A stretch of 64,000 nt of DNA from an uncultured Bacteroidota bacterium (GTDB taxonomy: Bacteria; Bacteroidota; Bacteroidia; Flavobacteriales; Flavobacteriaceae). Numbering within the stretch: position 1 is the first letter of the stretch; every line of letters starts with the position of its first letter. Both the position numbers and the translations under genes were made by a program. Of this stretch, positions 8,063 to 16,228 are shown in pieces. The stretch covers positions 124,001-188,000 of the forward strand of contig CACCAP010000001.1 in NCBI GenBank assembly GCA_902544085.1. Direction: 5' to 3'. Below the pieces are notes generated by a model. That model was not told the DNA's origin. It searched no databases and saw only the letters and a program-made list of their open reading frames with translations.

Positions 8063-9349
8063 TTGGAAAATTCAATAATTTTTTGGTTTCGAAGAGATCT
8101 CAGACTTGATGATAATCACGGTCTATACAGAGCATTAAAAGAGTCCCGTTATGTAGTACCAATATTTATTTATGATAGTGATATAACAGATAAGATAATT
8201 GATAATGATCATCGCCTAAAACACATTTTTAATTCAGTTGAAAAATTAAATCTAGATTTAAAAAAGCTAAACAAAAAAATATTTACATTCAAAGGCAAAC
8301 CCTTGGAAATATTTAAGTCATTAATTAGAAATAATAAAATTTCCAAAGTTTATTACAACAAAGACTACGAGCCATATGCTTTAAAAAGAGATAATTCCAT
8401 AAAAAATTTATTAATAAAAAATTCCATAAGCTTTAAGGGTTTTAAAGACCAGGTCATTTTTGAAGAAGTTGAAGTAACCAAAGATGATGGAAAACCATAT
8501 GTTGTATACACTCCATATTCAAAAAAATGGTTAGAAAAGTTTTCCAAAGAAGAAATTAAAAATTATAAGTCTGAGAATTTGCTAGAAAGAATGGTAAACA
8601 GTGACTTTTTTAATCATGATGATATCAAATTAAAATTTAGTAAAAGCACCTTGAACCCACCAAACCTATGTTTTACTGAAAAAATTATTAACGAATACAA
8701 TGAAACTAGAAATTTCCCCTACCTTGACAAAACCTCCAAAATTGGAGTATTTCTTCGATTTGGTAATATAAGTATTAGAAAAGCAGTTAAAAAGTCTGAT
8801 AAAGCCATTGATAAAACCTACCTAAAAGAGTTGATTTGGAGAGAGTTTTTTATGCAAATACTTTGGCACTACCCTAAAACAACGAAAACATCATTCAAAG
8901 AAAAATATGAAAGAGTTAAATGGAGGAATAATATGGAAGAATTTAAGCTTTGGTGTGAGGGTAAAACTGGATATCCAATAGTCGATGCCGGAATGAATGA
9001 GTTAAATTCCACAGGGTTTATGCACAATCGAGTGAGGATGGTTGTTGCTAGTTTTCTTTGTAAACATCTTTTAATCGATTGGAGACTGGGAGAAAAGTAT
9101 TTTTCGGATATGTTATTTGATTATGAACAATCAAGTAATGTTGGAAATTGGCAATGGGTAGCTGGGTGCGGCGTTGACGCTTCTCCATACTTCAGAATAT
9201 TTAATCCCTACGAGCAACAAAAGAAATTTGACAAGTTTGGAACCTATGTTAAGAAGTGGCTTCCAAATGGTTACAAAGAACAACCAATTGTTGACCATAA
9301 ATTCGCAAGACAAAGATGCCTTGAAACTTATAAAGAGGCGATTAATTAA
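8063..9349 (+). CDS. phrB: Deoxyribodipyrimidine photolyase (class I-like)
   Basis: A flavin enzyme that splits cyclobutane pyrimidine dimers with blue light. The N-terminus IIFWFRRDLRLDDN begins the antenna-binding Rossmann domain. The C-terminal FAD domain has LIWREFFMQI, GYPIVDAGMNEL, TGFMHNRVRM and NWQWVAGCGVDASPYF. No in-frame ATG precedes the conserved start. I chose the TTG at 8063, one base after the SDR stop (428 residues); GTG at 8039 or TTG at 8027, inside the SDR gene, are alternatives. It lies second-to-middle in a five-gene operon and 2 nt upstream of the next photolyase-like gene. Confidence 0.93.
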   Translation: MENSIIFWFRRDLRLDDNHGLYRALKESRYVVPIFIYDSDITDKIIDNDHRLKHIFNSVEKLNLDLKKLNKKIFTFKGKPLEIFKSLIRNNKISKVYYNKDYEPYALKRDNSIKNLLIKNSISFKGFKDQVIFEEVEVTKDDGKPYVVYTPYSKKWLEKFSKEEIKNYKSENLLERMVNSDFFNHDDIKLKFSKSTLNPPNLCFTEKIINEYNETRNFPYLDKTSKIGVFLRFGNISIRKAVKKSDKAIDKTYLKELIWREFFMQILWHYPKTTKTSFKEKYERVKWRNNMEEFKLWCEGKTGYPIVDAGMNELNSTGFMHNRVRMVVASFLCKHLLIDWRLGEKYFSDMLFDYEQSSNVGNWQWVAGCGVDASPYFRIFNPYEQQKKFDKFGTYVKKWLPNGYKEQPIVDHKFARQRCLETYKEAIN

Positions 9350-9351
9350 CA

Positions 9352-10821
9352 ATGGAAGTAAATCTTATTTTTCCGAATCAACTTTTCAGGGATGGTATAC
9401 TAATCAACAATTCAAATAAAACATTTCTAATTGAAGAGTTTATGTTTTTCAAACATTTCAAATTTCATAAACAAAAAATTCTTTTCCATAGGATGTCAAT
9501 GAAAAAGTATGAAAGTTTCCTAAAGTCAAAAAATGTTGATGTGGAATATGTTGATAGTTGTGAGGAAATTTCAGACATAAGGTTGTTTCTTGATAAAAAG
9601 GGATCTATCAAATCAATAAATATTTACGATCCTGAAGATAATTGGTTAGAAAAAAGAATTATAAAGGCCTGCTCAAAAAACAACATAAAAGTTAATGTAT
9701 ACGAAAATCAACTTTTTATAACCAAAAAAATTGAGTTGGAATCTTTTTTTAGAGCTGACAAGAAAAAATTTTTTCAAACGAGCTTTTACAAAAGCCAGAG
9801 ACTAAAATTCAACATCTTGATGGAAGAGGGGAAACCTGAGGGAGGTAAATGGACTTATGATGATATGAACCGTGAAAAATATCCCAAAGACAAAACCCCA
9901 CCAAACATCAATTATATTGAGGCAAATGATGATTATCTATCAGCAAAATGCTACATAGAAAAAAATTTCAATCTTAATCCTGGAAAATTGAACGAAAATA
10001 AAATTTATCCGTATAATTTCAATACAGCAGATAGTTGGTTTGAAGCTTTCCTAATTGAAAGATATGATGAATTTGGTCCCTATGAGGATGCTGTTGTTAA
10101 AGAAAAGTCTGTCTTAAATCATAGTGTTCTATCACCAATTATTAATTCTGGACTTTTGAACCCAAAATTAATCATGGAAAAATCTGTTAAATTTTATAAT
10201 GATAATGATATTAGACTGAACTCTTGTGAAGGATTTATCAGACAAGTTATAGGTTGGAGAGAATTTATAAGAGGTGTTTATATTGCCAAAGGTTCTGAAG
10301 AAAGAACAAAAAACTTTTGGGGATTCAAAAGAAAAATACCCAGATCATTTTATGATGGAACAACAGGAATTGAACCTCTTGACGACACAATAAAAAAAAT
10401 AAACAATTCGGCATATGCAAATCACATTGAGAGATTGATGATTATAGGTAATTTCATGCTCCTATGTGAATTTGATCCTGATGATGTATATAAGTGGTTT
10501 ATGGAACTTTTTATTGACTCATACGACTGGGTAATGGTACCTAACGTATATGGAATGAGCCAATTTGCCGATGGTGGCCTGATGTCAACTAAACCCTATA
10601 TCAGTGGAAGTAGTTACGTTCTTAAAATGAGTAATTATAAAAAAGGGGAATGGTGTCCGATTTGGGACTCTCTATTTTGGAATTTCATAAATAATCAAAG
10701 AGATTTTTTTATTACTAATCCGAGAATGAGAATGTTAGTAAGTACTTATGATAAAATGAATCCAGAAAAAAAGGAAACCATCAACGTAACTTCCAATAAC
10801 TTTTTAAAATCAATTTCATAA
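9352..10821 (+). CDS. Cryptochrome/photolyase-related protein (DPRP, FeS-BCP-like)
   Basis: A 489-residue protein of the DPRP family (PF04244 type), to which the (6-4) photolyase PhrB of Agrobacterium belongs. Typical segments are NLIFPNQLF at the start, IRQVIGWREFIRGVY, NHIERLMIIGNFMLL and NVYGMSQFADGG. The four cluster cysteines of the iron-sulfur members are not conserved: there is no CxxC, the loop after MSNY is shortened to KKGEWCP, and only one cysteine is left there. It may therefore work without a 4Fe-4S cluster. Its TAA overlaps the next ATG by one base. Confidence 0.9.
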   Translation: MEVNLIFPNQLFRDGILINNSNKTFLIEEFMFFKHFKFHKQKILFHRMSMKKYESFLKSKNVDVEYVDSCEEISDIRLFLDKKGSIKSINIYDPEDNWLEKRIIKACSKNNIKVNVYENQLFITKKIELESFFRADKKKFFQTSFYKSQRLKFNILMEEGKPEGGKWTYDDMNREKYPKDKTPPNINYIEANDDYLSAKCYIEKNFNLNPGKLNENKIYPYNFNTADSWFEAFLIERYDEFGPYEDAVVKEKSVLNHSVLSPIINSGLLNPKLIMEKSVKFYNDNDIRLNSCEGFIRQVIGWREFIRGVYIAKGSEERTKNFWGFKRKIPRSFYDGTTGIEPLDDTIKKINNSAYANHIERLMIIGNFMLLCEFDPDDVYKWFMELFIDSYDWVMVPNVYGMSQFADGGLMSTKPYISGSSYVLKMSNYKKGEWCPIWDSLFWNFINNQRDFFITNPRMRMLVSTYDKMNPEKKETINVTSNNFLKSIS

Positions 10822-11090
10822 TGGAAATTGAAAAAATTGATCGTATCATTGAAATGGCATGGGAGGACAGAACACCTTTTGAGGCAATCAAAAATCAGTT
10901 TGGCTTTGATGAGGGCGAAGTTATTAAGTTAATGAGAAACAATTTAAAGAAATCCAGTTTTAGACTTTGGCGGAAAAGAGTTAACGGAAGAACTACAAAA
11001 CATCTAAAATTGAGAGAGAATAGAGAAATAGATTTTGTAAAATTTAAATGCAGTAGACAAAAAAATATTTCTAATAATAAGTTTAAGTAA
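10821..11090 (+). CDS. TIGR03643 (DUF2805) family small protein
   Basis: An 89-residue basic protein. The N-terminal part IDRIIEMAWEDRTPFEAI followed by FGFDEGEVIKLMR resembles a small helix-turn-helix, and the middle SSFRLWRKRVNGRTTKH is the family signature. The family is very often encoded beside photolyases or cryptochromes, and its function is unknown; DNA binding is plausible from charge and predicted fold. It is coupled to the preceding gene by TAATG and overlaps the convergent murA by 8 bp. Confidence 0.87.
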   Translation: MEIEKIDRIIEMAWEDRTPFEAIKNQFGFDEGEVIKLMRNNLKKSSFRLWRKRVNGRTTKHLKLRENREIDFVKFKCSRQKNISNNKFK

Positions 11091-12393
11091 CTCTATTTAT
11101 TTTTGCACCAATTGCAGTCAACCTCCCGTCTATATTTTCATATCCCCTATCAATTTGCTCAATATTATTTATTGTACTAATTCCTTTAGCTGAGAGGGCA
11201 GCGATTAACAAAGATATTCCAGCTCGGATGTCAGGTGAGGACATTTTAGTTGCCTTTAATCTAGACTTAAAATTATGCCCAATGACAACAGCTCTGTGAG
11301 GATCACATAAAATAATTTTCGCACCCATATCAATTAATTTATCAACAAAAAATAACCTGCTTTCAAACATTTTTTGATGAATCAAAACACTACCTTTTGC
11401 CTGAGTAGCGACAACCAAAATTATACTTATCAAGTCTGGTGTAAAAAGTGGCCATGGTCCGTCAGAAATTGTGAGCACACTACCATCAATATTATTTTGA
11501 ATTTCATAACCATTTTTATGAGCGGGAATCTTTATATCATTACCATGAATATGAGTTTTAACTCCAATCTTTGAGAAAACTGATAAGATTTGTTCCAATG
11601 ACTCTACATGAACATTTTTAATCGTTAATTCACTTCTAGTCAAGGCCGCCAGACCAATCCAACTTCCAATTTCAATTATATCTGGCTGAATAGTGTGTTC
11701 ACAACCATTTAACCTATCAACACCTTTAATGTGTAGTAAATTTGAACCCTTACCCTTGATGGATGCACCCATAGAGCTTAGCATTGAACACAATTGCTGA
11801 ATATAAGGTTCACAAGCTGCGTTATATATAGTCGTTTCTCCCTCAGACAAGACTGATGCCATAATAATATTTGCAGTGCCTGTAACAGAGGGCTGATCTA
11901 ATAAAATTTTACAACCTTTTAATTTTTTAGTTTCAATTTTATATTTCTTATTTTCTTTATCATAAATAAACTTTCCACCCAACTTAATTAAATTTTCAAA
12001 ATGTGTATCTAACCTTCTTCTACCAATCTTATCACCACCAGGTCTAGGTATCGATGCTAAGCCAAATCTGGCCAGTAATGGACCTACAATCATTATAGAA
12101 CCTCTCAGACTTTTGCATTTTAACTCAAAATCTTCAGAGTTTAAGTAACCCAAATCAATATTTTTGGACTGAAATTGAAAGACTCCTTTTGAAACTTTTA
12201 CAACCTGAACACCTAGTGATTTTAATAAATCAATTAATTTATTTACGTCAATTATATCAGGAACGTTTTTGATGGTTATTTTTTGGTCAGATAGTAGTAC
12301 TCCGCAAATTATTTGTAGTGCCTCATTTTTAGCACCTTGGGGATAAATTGTTCCAGATAGTTTTTTTCCACCAACTACTTCAAAAGAGCTCAT
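11083..12393 (-). CDS. murA: UDP-N-acetylglucosamine 1-carboxyvinyltransferase
   Basis: MurA transfers enolpyruvyl from PEP to UDP-GlcNAc, the first committed step of peptidoglycan synthesis. The 436 residues show the inverted-barrel repeats, the N-terminal GAKNEALQII, and the active loop PGGDKIGRRRLDTH. Residue 121 is Asp where E. coli has the fosfomycin-alkylated Cys115, as in mycobacteria and other Bacteroidota, predicting target-based fosfomycin resistance. The ATG overlaps the stop of the upstream DUF4290 gene by one base, so the two form an operon. It is convergent with the TIGR03643 gene, overlapping it by 8 bp. Confidence 0.96.
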   Translation of the reverse strand: MSSFEVVGGKKLSGTIYPQGAKNEALQIICGVLLSDQKITIKNVPDIIDVNKLIDLLKSLGVQVVKVSKGVFQFQSKNIDLGYLNSEDFELKCKSLRGSIMIVGPLLARFGLASIPRPGGDKIGRRRLDTHFENLIKLGGKFIYDKENKKYKIETKKLKGCKILLDQPSVTGTANIIMASVLSEGETTIYNAACEPYIQQLCSMLSSMGASIKGKGSNLLHIKGVDRLNGCEHTIQPDIIEIGSWIGLAALTRSELTIKNVHVESLEQILSVFSKIGVKTHIHGNDIKIPAHKNGYEIQNNIDGSVLTISDGPWPLFTPDLISIILVVATQAKGSVLIHQKMFESRLFFVDKLIDMGAKIILCDPHRAVVIGHNFKSRLKATKMSSPDIRAGISLLIAALSAKGISTINNIEQIDRGYENIDGRLTAIGAKINRVT

Positions 12394-13031
12394 TACTTTC
12401 TTTTATAATTTCGATAGGACTTTTTCCCTTTTTTTGGCGATTTTGTGAACCTTTTGTTAGACATTATAATTAGATCTTTTGAATCAGTTAGAGGTTTTGA
12501 ATCCCTGTCTAATTTAATTTTACCATCAGATAGTTCAAATATGTGGTCAAATATGACCTTGTCATCGACAGTATCTTTATTCCAAGTCAGAAAACATTTT
12601 TTCATGTGGTTTGCGATGACATAGATTAATTTATCTTTAAGTTCACCTTGATCCCAACTAACAGCTATGTCAATCATTTTTTTTATGTTATTGCCATAAA
12701 ACCTGTATTTCGGATAATTTTGTGGGTAGTTTAATTTTTGTGGTTTTTCCTCCAATAATTCTTTTTCAGGTTTAGGGAATGGTGAATCGACATCCAGCTT
12801 AAACTCTGACATGATGAATAATTGATCCCATAATTTATGCTGAAAATCTGCAACATCTCTTAGGTGTGGGTTTAAATTACCCATTACTCCAATTATTGCC
12901 TTAGCCATATCATTTCTATCAGACTTGTTTTTGCAATCGACAGCTTGATTAACCATTTTCTGAATATGTCTACCATACTCGGGAATAATTAAATCAATTC
13001 TTTCACTATTATATTCTAAGGAATCTATCAT
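12393..13031 (-). CDS. DUF4290 domain protein
   Basis: A 212-residue protein of a Bacteroidota-specific family usually found directly upstream of murA, as here. Characteristic segments are YGRHIQKMVNQAVDC, MGNLNPHLRDVADFQHKLWDQL and IANHMKKCFLTWNKDTV. It appears soluble and helical, with no signal peptide or membrane helix, and has a Lys/Arg-rich C-terminal tail (about 190-212). Function is unknown. The steady association with murA suggests a link to the cell wall or cell cycle, which is inference only. Confidence 0.88.
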   Translation of the reverse strand: MIDSLEYNSERIDLIIPEYGRHIQKMVNQAVDCKNKSDRNDMAKAIIGVMGNLNPHLRDVADFQHKLWDQLFIMSEFKLDVDSPFPKPEKELLEEKPQKLNYPQNYPKYRFYGNNIKKMIDIAVSWDQGELKDKLIYVIANHMKKCFLTWNKDTVDDKVIFDHIFELSDGKIKLDRDSKPLTDSKDLIIMSNKRFTKSPKKGKKSYRNYKRK

Positions 13032-13058
13032 GATTTCAAAAGTAATAGATTTTTTTAA

Positions 13059-13343
13059 CTATAGAGATATAATACCCTCTATTTTAGATACTAATTGATA
13101 TGTTTTAATCACACTTTCTGCAGATCCAACCTCATGACTTATCGAGAATGAAACATATTTTGAGTTTGATGATATTTTTTCCTTTACAGCGATATTTTTT
13201 GAATCAAATAATGACATTAACTGATTTCTTTTGTCAGGAGTATTTTCAACTATGAACTTAAACAGATAATTTGTAGGCCATGTGTGACATTCGTCGAGGC
13301 TTTGCTTTAGATTTTTATAAAAAATTTCTGAGGATTTTGTCAC
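13059..13343 (-). CDS. DUF493 (YbeD-like) protein
   Basis: A 94-residue ferredoxin-like (ACT-like) protein of the DUF493 family. Recognisable parts are WPTNYLFKFIV, NSKYVSFSISHEVGSAESVI and a final IEGIISL. YbeD-type proteins are thought to be small regulators, but the target is unknown here. The start is GTG at 13343, since no ATG lies near the conserved N-terminus. It is 27 nt upstream of DUF4290 and probably heads the DUF493-DUF4290-murA unit. Confidence 0.85.
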   Translation of the reverse strand: MTKSSEIFYKNLKQSLDECHTWPTNYLFKFIVENTPDKRNQLMSLFDSKNIAVKEKISSNSKYVSFSISHEVGSAESVIKTYQLVSKIEGIISL

Positions 13344-13347
13344 ATTT

Positions 13348-13355
13348 CAAATATA
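13348..13355 (-). promoter_or_regulatory. Putative -7 promoter box for DUF493-DUF4290-murA
   Basis: The minus strand reads TATATTTG (TAnnTTTG), ending only 4 nt before the GTG at 13343. With usual spacing, transcription would start at or inside the start codon, suggesting a leaderless transcript. No TTG at -33. Confidence 0.5.
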
Positions 13356-13397
13356 CTAACAAATTATAGTTTTATTTTTATGTAATTTTTGAGATTA

Positions 13398-13928
13398 ATG
13401 TCTACTAAAATTTTAATAACGGGAGGTCCTGGTACGGGTAAAACATCTTTAACAAAAGAACTGTTGAACAGAGGATTCTTTTGTTTTCCTGAGATTGTCA
13501 GAGAATTAAAATCGTCAAAAAGAAGTTATGGTGTTAAAAATTATTTTGAATCTAGCCCAATAGATTTTACAGAAAAATTATTTGATTTGAGAGCAAAACA
13601 ATACAAAAAAGAAATAAAATCTGACACTATATTTTACGACAGAGGACCAATTGATTCCATTGCATATCTAAAATTTAAGAAAATTAATTGTCCTAATAGA
13701 TTAATTAATCTGGCCAAAACAATTAAATATGATTTTTATTTCATTGCTGAGCCGTGGGAGAAAATCTATGTAAATGATGAAATTAGAGAAGAGACATTTA
13801 ATCAATGTGAAATGATTCATCAATGTATAGTATCAACGTACAAAAAATTTAATGCTGAATTGATAAGTTTACCTTTTAAATCAGTTAATGAAAGAGTAGA
13901 ATTTATTCAAAATAGAATTAAAATATGA
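13398..13928 (+). CDS. AAA_28-type ATP-binding protein (NadR/Ttd14-like)
   Basis: A P-loop NTPase of about 176 residues. It opens with KILITGGPGTGKTSLTKEL (Walker A GGPGTGKT), followed by CFPEIVRELK and FYDRGPIDSIAYLK (Asp of the Walker B or lid-like motif), the pattern of the AAA_28 family related to the kinase domain of NadR and to Ttd14. Substrate is unknown. I use the ATG at 13398; the frame extends to a TTG at 13389. It overlaps fmt by 4 bp (ATGA). Confidence 0.85.
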   Translation: MSTKILITGGPGTGKTSLTKELLNRGFFCFPEIVRELKSSKRSYGVKNYFESSPIDFTEKLFDLRAKQYKKEIKSDTIFYDRGPIDSIAYLKFKKINCPNRLINLAKTIKYDFYFIAEPWEKIYVNDEIREETFNQCEMIHQCIVSTYKKFNAELISLPFKSVNERVEFIQNRIKI

Positions 13929-14857
13929 AGATTCTTTTTATGGGTACACCTGATTTTGCTGTTGATAGTCTTGATTCTATATACAAATCAAATCATGATT
14001 TATGTGGTGTAGTCACAGCACCTGATAAAAAAGCAGGTAGAGGTCAAAAGGTTAAAAAAAGTGCAGTAAAAAGGTATTGTATTTCAAATGGCATAAAACT
14101 TCTACAACCAGCTAAACTCAATGATCAGGTTTTTATTGATGACTTAAAGCGTTTAAAAGCAGATCTTTTCGTTGTTGTTGCTTTTAAGATACTACCCAAA
14201 AGCATTTGGGAAATACCTTCTAAAGGGACTATTAATATACATGCGTCTTTATTACCACAACTTCGCGGAGCTGCTCCTATTAACTGGGCTATAATTAATG
14301 GATTAAGAAAAACAGGACTTACAAGTTTTTATATAAATGAAGGTATTGACACTGGAGATATTATTATGAAAAAAGAATTAGAAATATCTGAGAATGACAA
14401 CTTTGGTTCACTATATACAAAATTAAAGGAATTAAGCTCAGGTTTTACAATTGATACAATTGAATCCATTAAAAATGGATTAAAACCAGTTATTCAATCT
14501 AAAATAAAATCAGAACTTTTAAAAGCACCTAAAATTGATAAAAAAAATACAAGGATAAGATGGGATAATGATGGTCAAAAAATTAATAATTTAATTAAAG
14601 GGCTTTCACCTCACCCAGGAGCATGGTCAACTATAAAATCCAATGAAACGAGGGTAAAAATTTTGGATTCATTATTTATTCCCAAATTGGGTTTAATGGG
14701 TAATAATGGGTCAGTTTTTTCAGTTGACAAAAACTGTCTGGTTAAGGTAAAAGACGGATATATTAATGTTTTTAAAATAAAAGTTGAGGGTAAAAAAGAA
14801 CAAAGCGGTCTTGATTTTCTAAATGGAATTCAAGGAAAAAAAATACAATTTTTTTGA
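13925..14857 (+). CDS. fmt: Methionyl-tRNA formyltransferase
   Basis: This enzyme transfers a formyl group from 10-formyl-THF to the initiator Met-tRNA. The 310 residues contain KILFMGTPDFAV, the catalytic and folate-binding block INIHASLLPQLRGAAPINWA with NIHASLLP (Asn and His), and GIDTGDI. The C-terminal OB-like domain, from about residue 205, is present. It overlaps both neighbours by 4 bp: ATGA with the ATPase upstream, and TTGA with yqgE downstream. The length is normal. Confidence 0.95.
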   Translation: MKILFMGTPDFAVDSLDSIYKSNHDLCGVVTAPDKKAGRGQKVKKSAVKRYCISNGIKLLQPAKLNDQVFIDDLKRLKADLFVVVAFKILPKSIWEIPSKGTINIHASLLPQLRGAAPINWAIINGLRKTGLTSFYINEGIDTGDIIMKKELEISENDNFGSLYTKLKELSSGFTIDTIESIKNGLKPVIQSKIKSELLKAPKIDKKNTRIRWDNDGQKINNLIKGLSPHPGAWSTIKSNETRVKILDSLFIPKLGLMGNNGSVFSVDKNCLVKVKDGYINVFKIKVEGKKEQSGLDFLNGIQGKKIQFF

Positions 14858-15399
14858 GAAAGGGAGATTTATTAATATCAAATTATACACTAATCAATGA
14901 TCCAGAGTTTAACAGGTCAGTAATTTATCTTACAAAGGATAATGATGAGGGTTCTATTGGCTTTGTCATAAATAAAAAATCTTCTTATAAAATTTGTGAC
15001 CTAGACAATGAATTCAGTGATATTAAGGCTCCCATATACCTAGGAGGCCCTGTTAGTGTAGATACTATTCATTTCATACACAGAAAAAATAGGATGCTAA
15101 GTAGCAGTGAAAAAATTTCCGATGATATATATTGGGGCAAAGACTTTGGCAAGTTAATATCCCTAATGAGAAAAAAAAATATTGATATTGGAAATATTAA
15201 ATTTTTTATGGGTTATTCAGGATGGGAATATAAACAGTTGGAGAGAGAAATAAGTGAAAATTCATGGTTGGTTCAAAATAATTTCAGTTCAGATGATATT
15301 TTTAAATGCAAGAAAGATTTTTGGAAAAAAATACTCTTAAATTTAGGGGACAAGTATAAATTATGGGCAAATTCACCGGAAAACCCAAATTATAATTGA
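14854..15399 (+). CDS. YqgE/AlgH family protein
   Basis: A 181-residue member of the UPF0301 (DUF179) family. Signatures are GDLLISNYTLINDPEFNRSV, GSIGFVINKKS, YLGGPV and FFMGYSGWEYKQLEREI. The function is not settled; in pseudomonads AlgH affects alginate expression. The start is TTG at 14854, with its last two bases forming the TGA of fmt (TTGA overlap), and no in-frame ATG is available near the conserved N-terminus. The 3' end overlaps the convergent aminotransferase by 10 bp. Confidence 0.9.
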   Translation: MRKGDLLISNYTLINDPEFNRSVIYLTKDNDEGSIGFVINKKSSYKICDLDNEFSDIKAPIYLGGPVSVDTIHFIHRKNRMLSSSEKISDDIYWGKDFGKLISLMRKKNIDIGNIKFFMGYSGWEYKQLEREISENSWLVQNNFSSDDIFKCKKDFWKKILLNLGDKYKLWANSPENPNYN

Positions 15400-16220
15400 A
15401 CATAGTCATTCAATATTGATAATATTTTTTTAGTCAAATCAGACTTTAATTTATTTTTTCTGTATTCTGTAATTGAAAAAATACCTTGGATTGAATTGCA
15501 ACCAAAAATCTCATCCGAATCAACCAATTCATATGAATGAATACTCCTCTCAAGTATTTCAATATTATTTTTATTTAAAATTCTAATAATATTTTTTCGC
15601 ATGACCCCATTTAAACAACCCGACTTCAAATCAGGCGTTATGGCACAACCATCCTTGATTAAAAATAGATTTGCATTGATAAATTCACATACCATTTTAT
15701 CGTTATTCAATAATATACAATTGTCCAAAAAATTTTCTTTTGCATAGATAGATGCAATTACATTTATAATTTTATTATTTGATTTTAAAGATGAAATTAA
15801 TTGTTTATCAATATAATATTCTTTGAAGATATCGACTTTGTATTGTTCTTGATTAATTAAAAAGTTTTTTGATTTTAAATTCTCACAGGATATTAAAAAT
15901 TTACATTCATTAGAAATCGGTCTGTATTTCCCTGCTGAATTTCTAAAAACTGATAAACGAACCCTTGAACAACCATTTTTAGAAATGATATTGTGTAAAC
16001 TCATTATGTTACTTTCAAAAAAATCAGGTGTAAAATGATCAGGAATATCAATCCTTAGAATTCGCATTGAGGATATCAACCTAAAATAATGATCCTCCCA
16101 AAAGCATATTTTTCCATCAATTATTCTTATTGATTCAAAAACGGAGTCACCATATAAAAAACCTCGGTTATTTTCAATTTGATATGATTGATCAGTAAGC
16201 TGACCGTTAAAATTGATCAT
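15390..16220 (-). CDS. Class IV aminotransferase family protein
   Basis: A 276-residue PLP-dependent fold-type IV protein of the branched-chain aminotransferase / 4-amino-4-deoxychorismate lyase family. NRGFLYGDSVFESIRI is the N-terminal signature, and DLKSGCLNGVMRKNII matches the family's PLP-phosphate region. The PLP Lys is expected near residue 130-150 (for example SSLKSNNKIINV). Whether it is an aminotransferase or the pabC-type lyase cannot be decided. It lies downstream of the START-like gene with a gap of 8 nt, an arrangement common in Flavobacteriia. Confidence 0.85.
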   Translation of the reverse strand: MINFNGQLTDQSYQIENNRGFLYGDSVFESIRIIDGKICFWEDHYFRLISSMRILRIDIPDHFTPDFFESNIMSLHNIISKNGCSRVRLSVFRNSAGKYRPISNECKFLISCENLKSKNFLINQEQYKVDIFKEYYIDKQLISSLKSNNKIINVIASIYAKENFLDNCILLNNDKMVCEFINANLFLIKDGCAITPDLKSGCLNGVMRKNIIRILNKNNIEILERSIHSYELVDSDEIFGCNSIQGIFSITEYRKNKLKSDLTKKILSILNDYVQL

Positions 16221-16228
16221 TAAATTTA

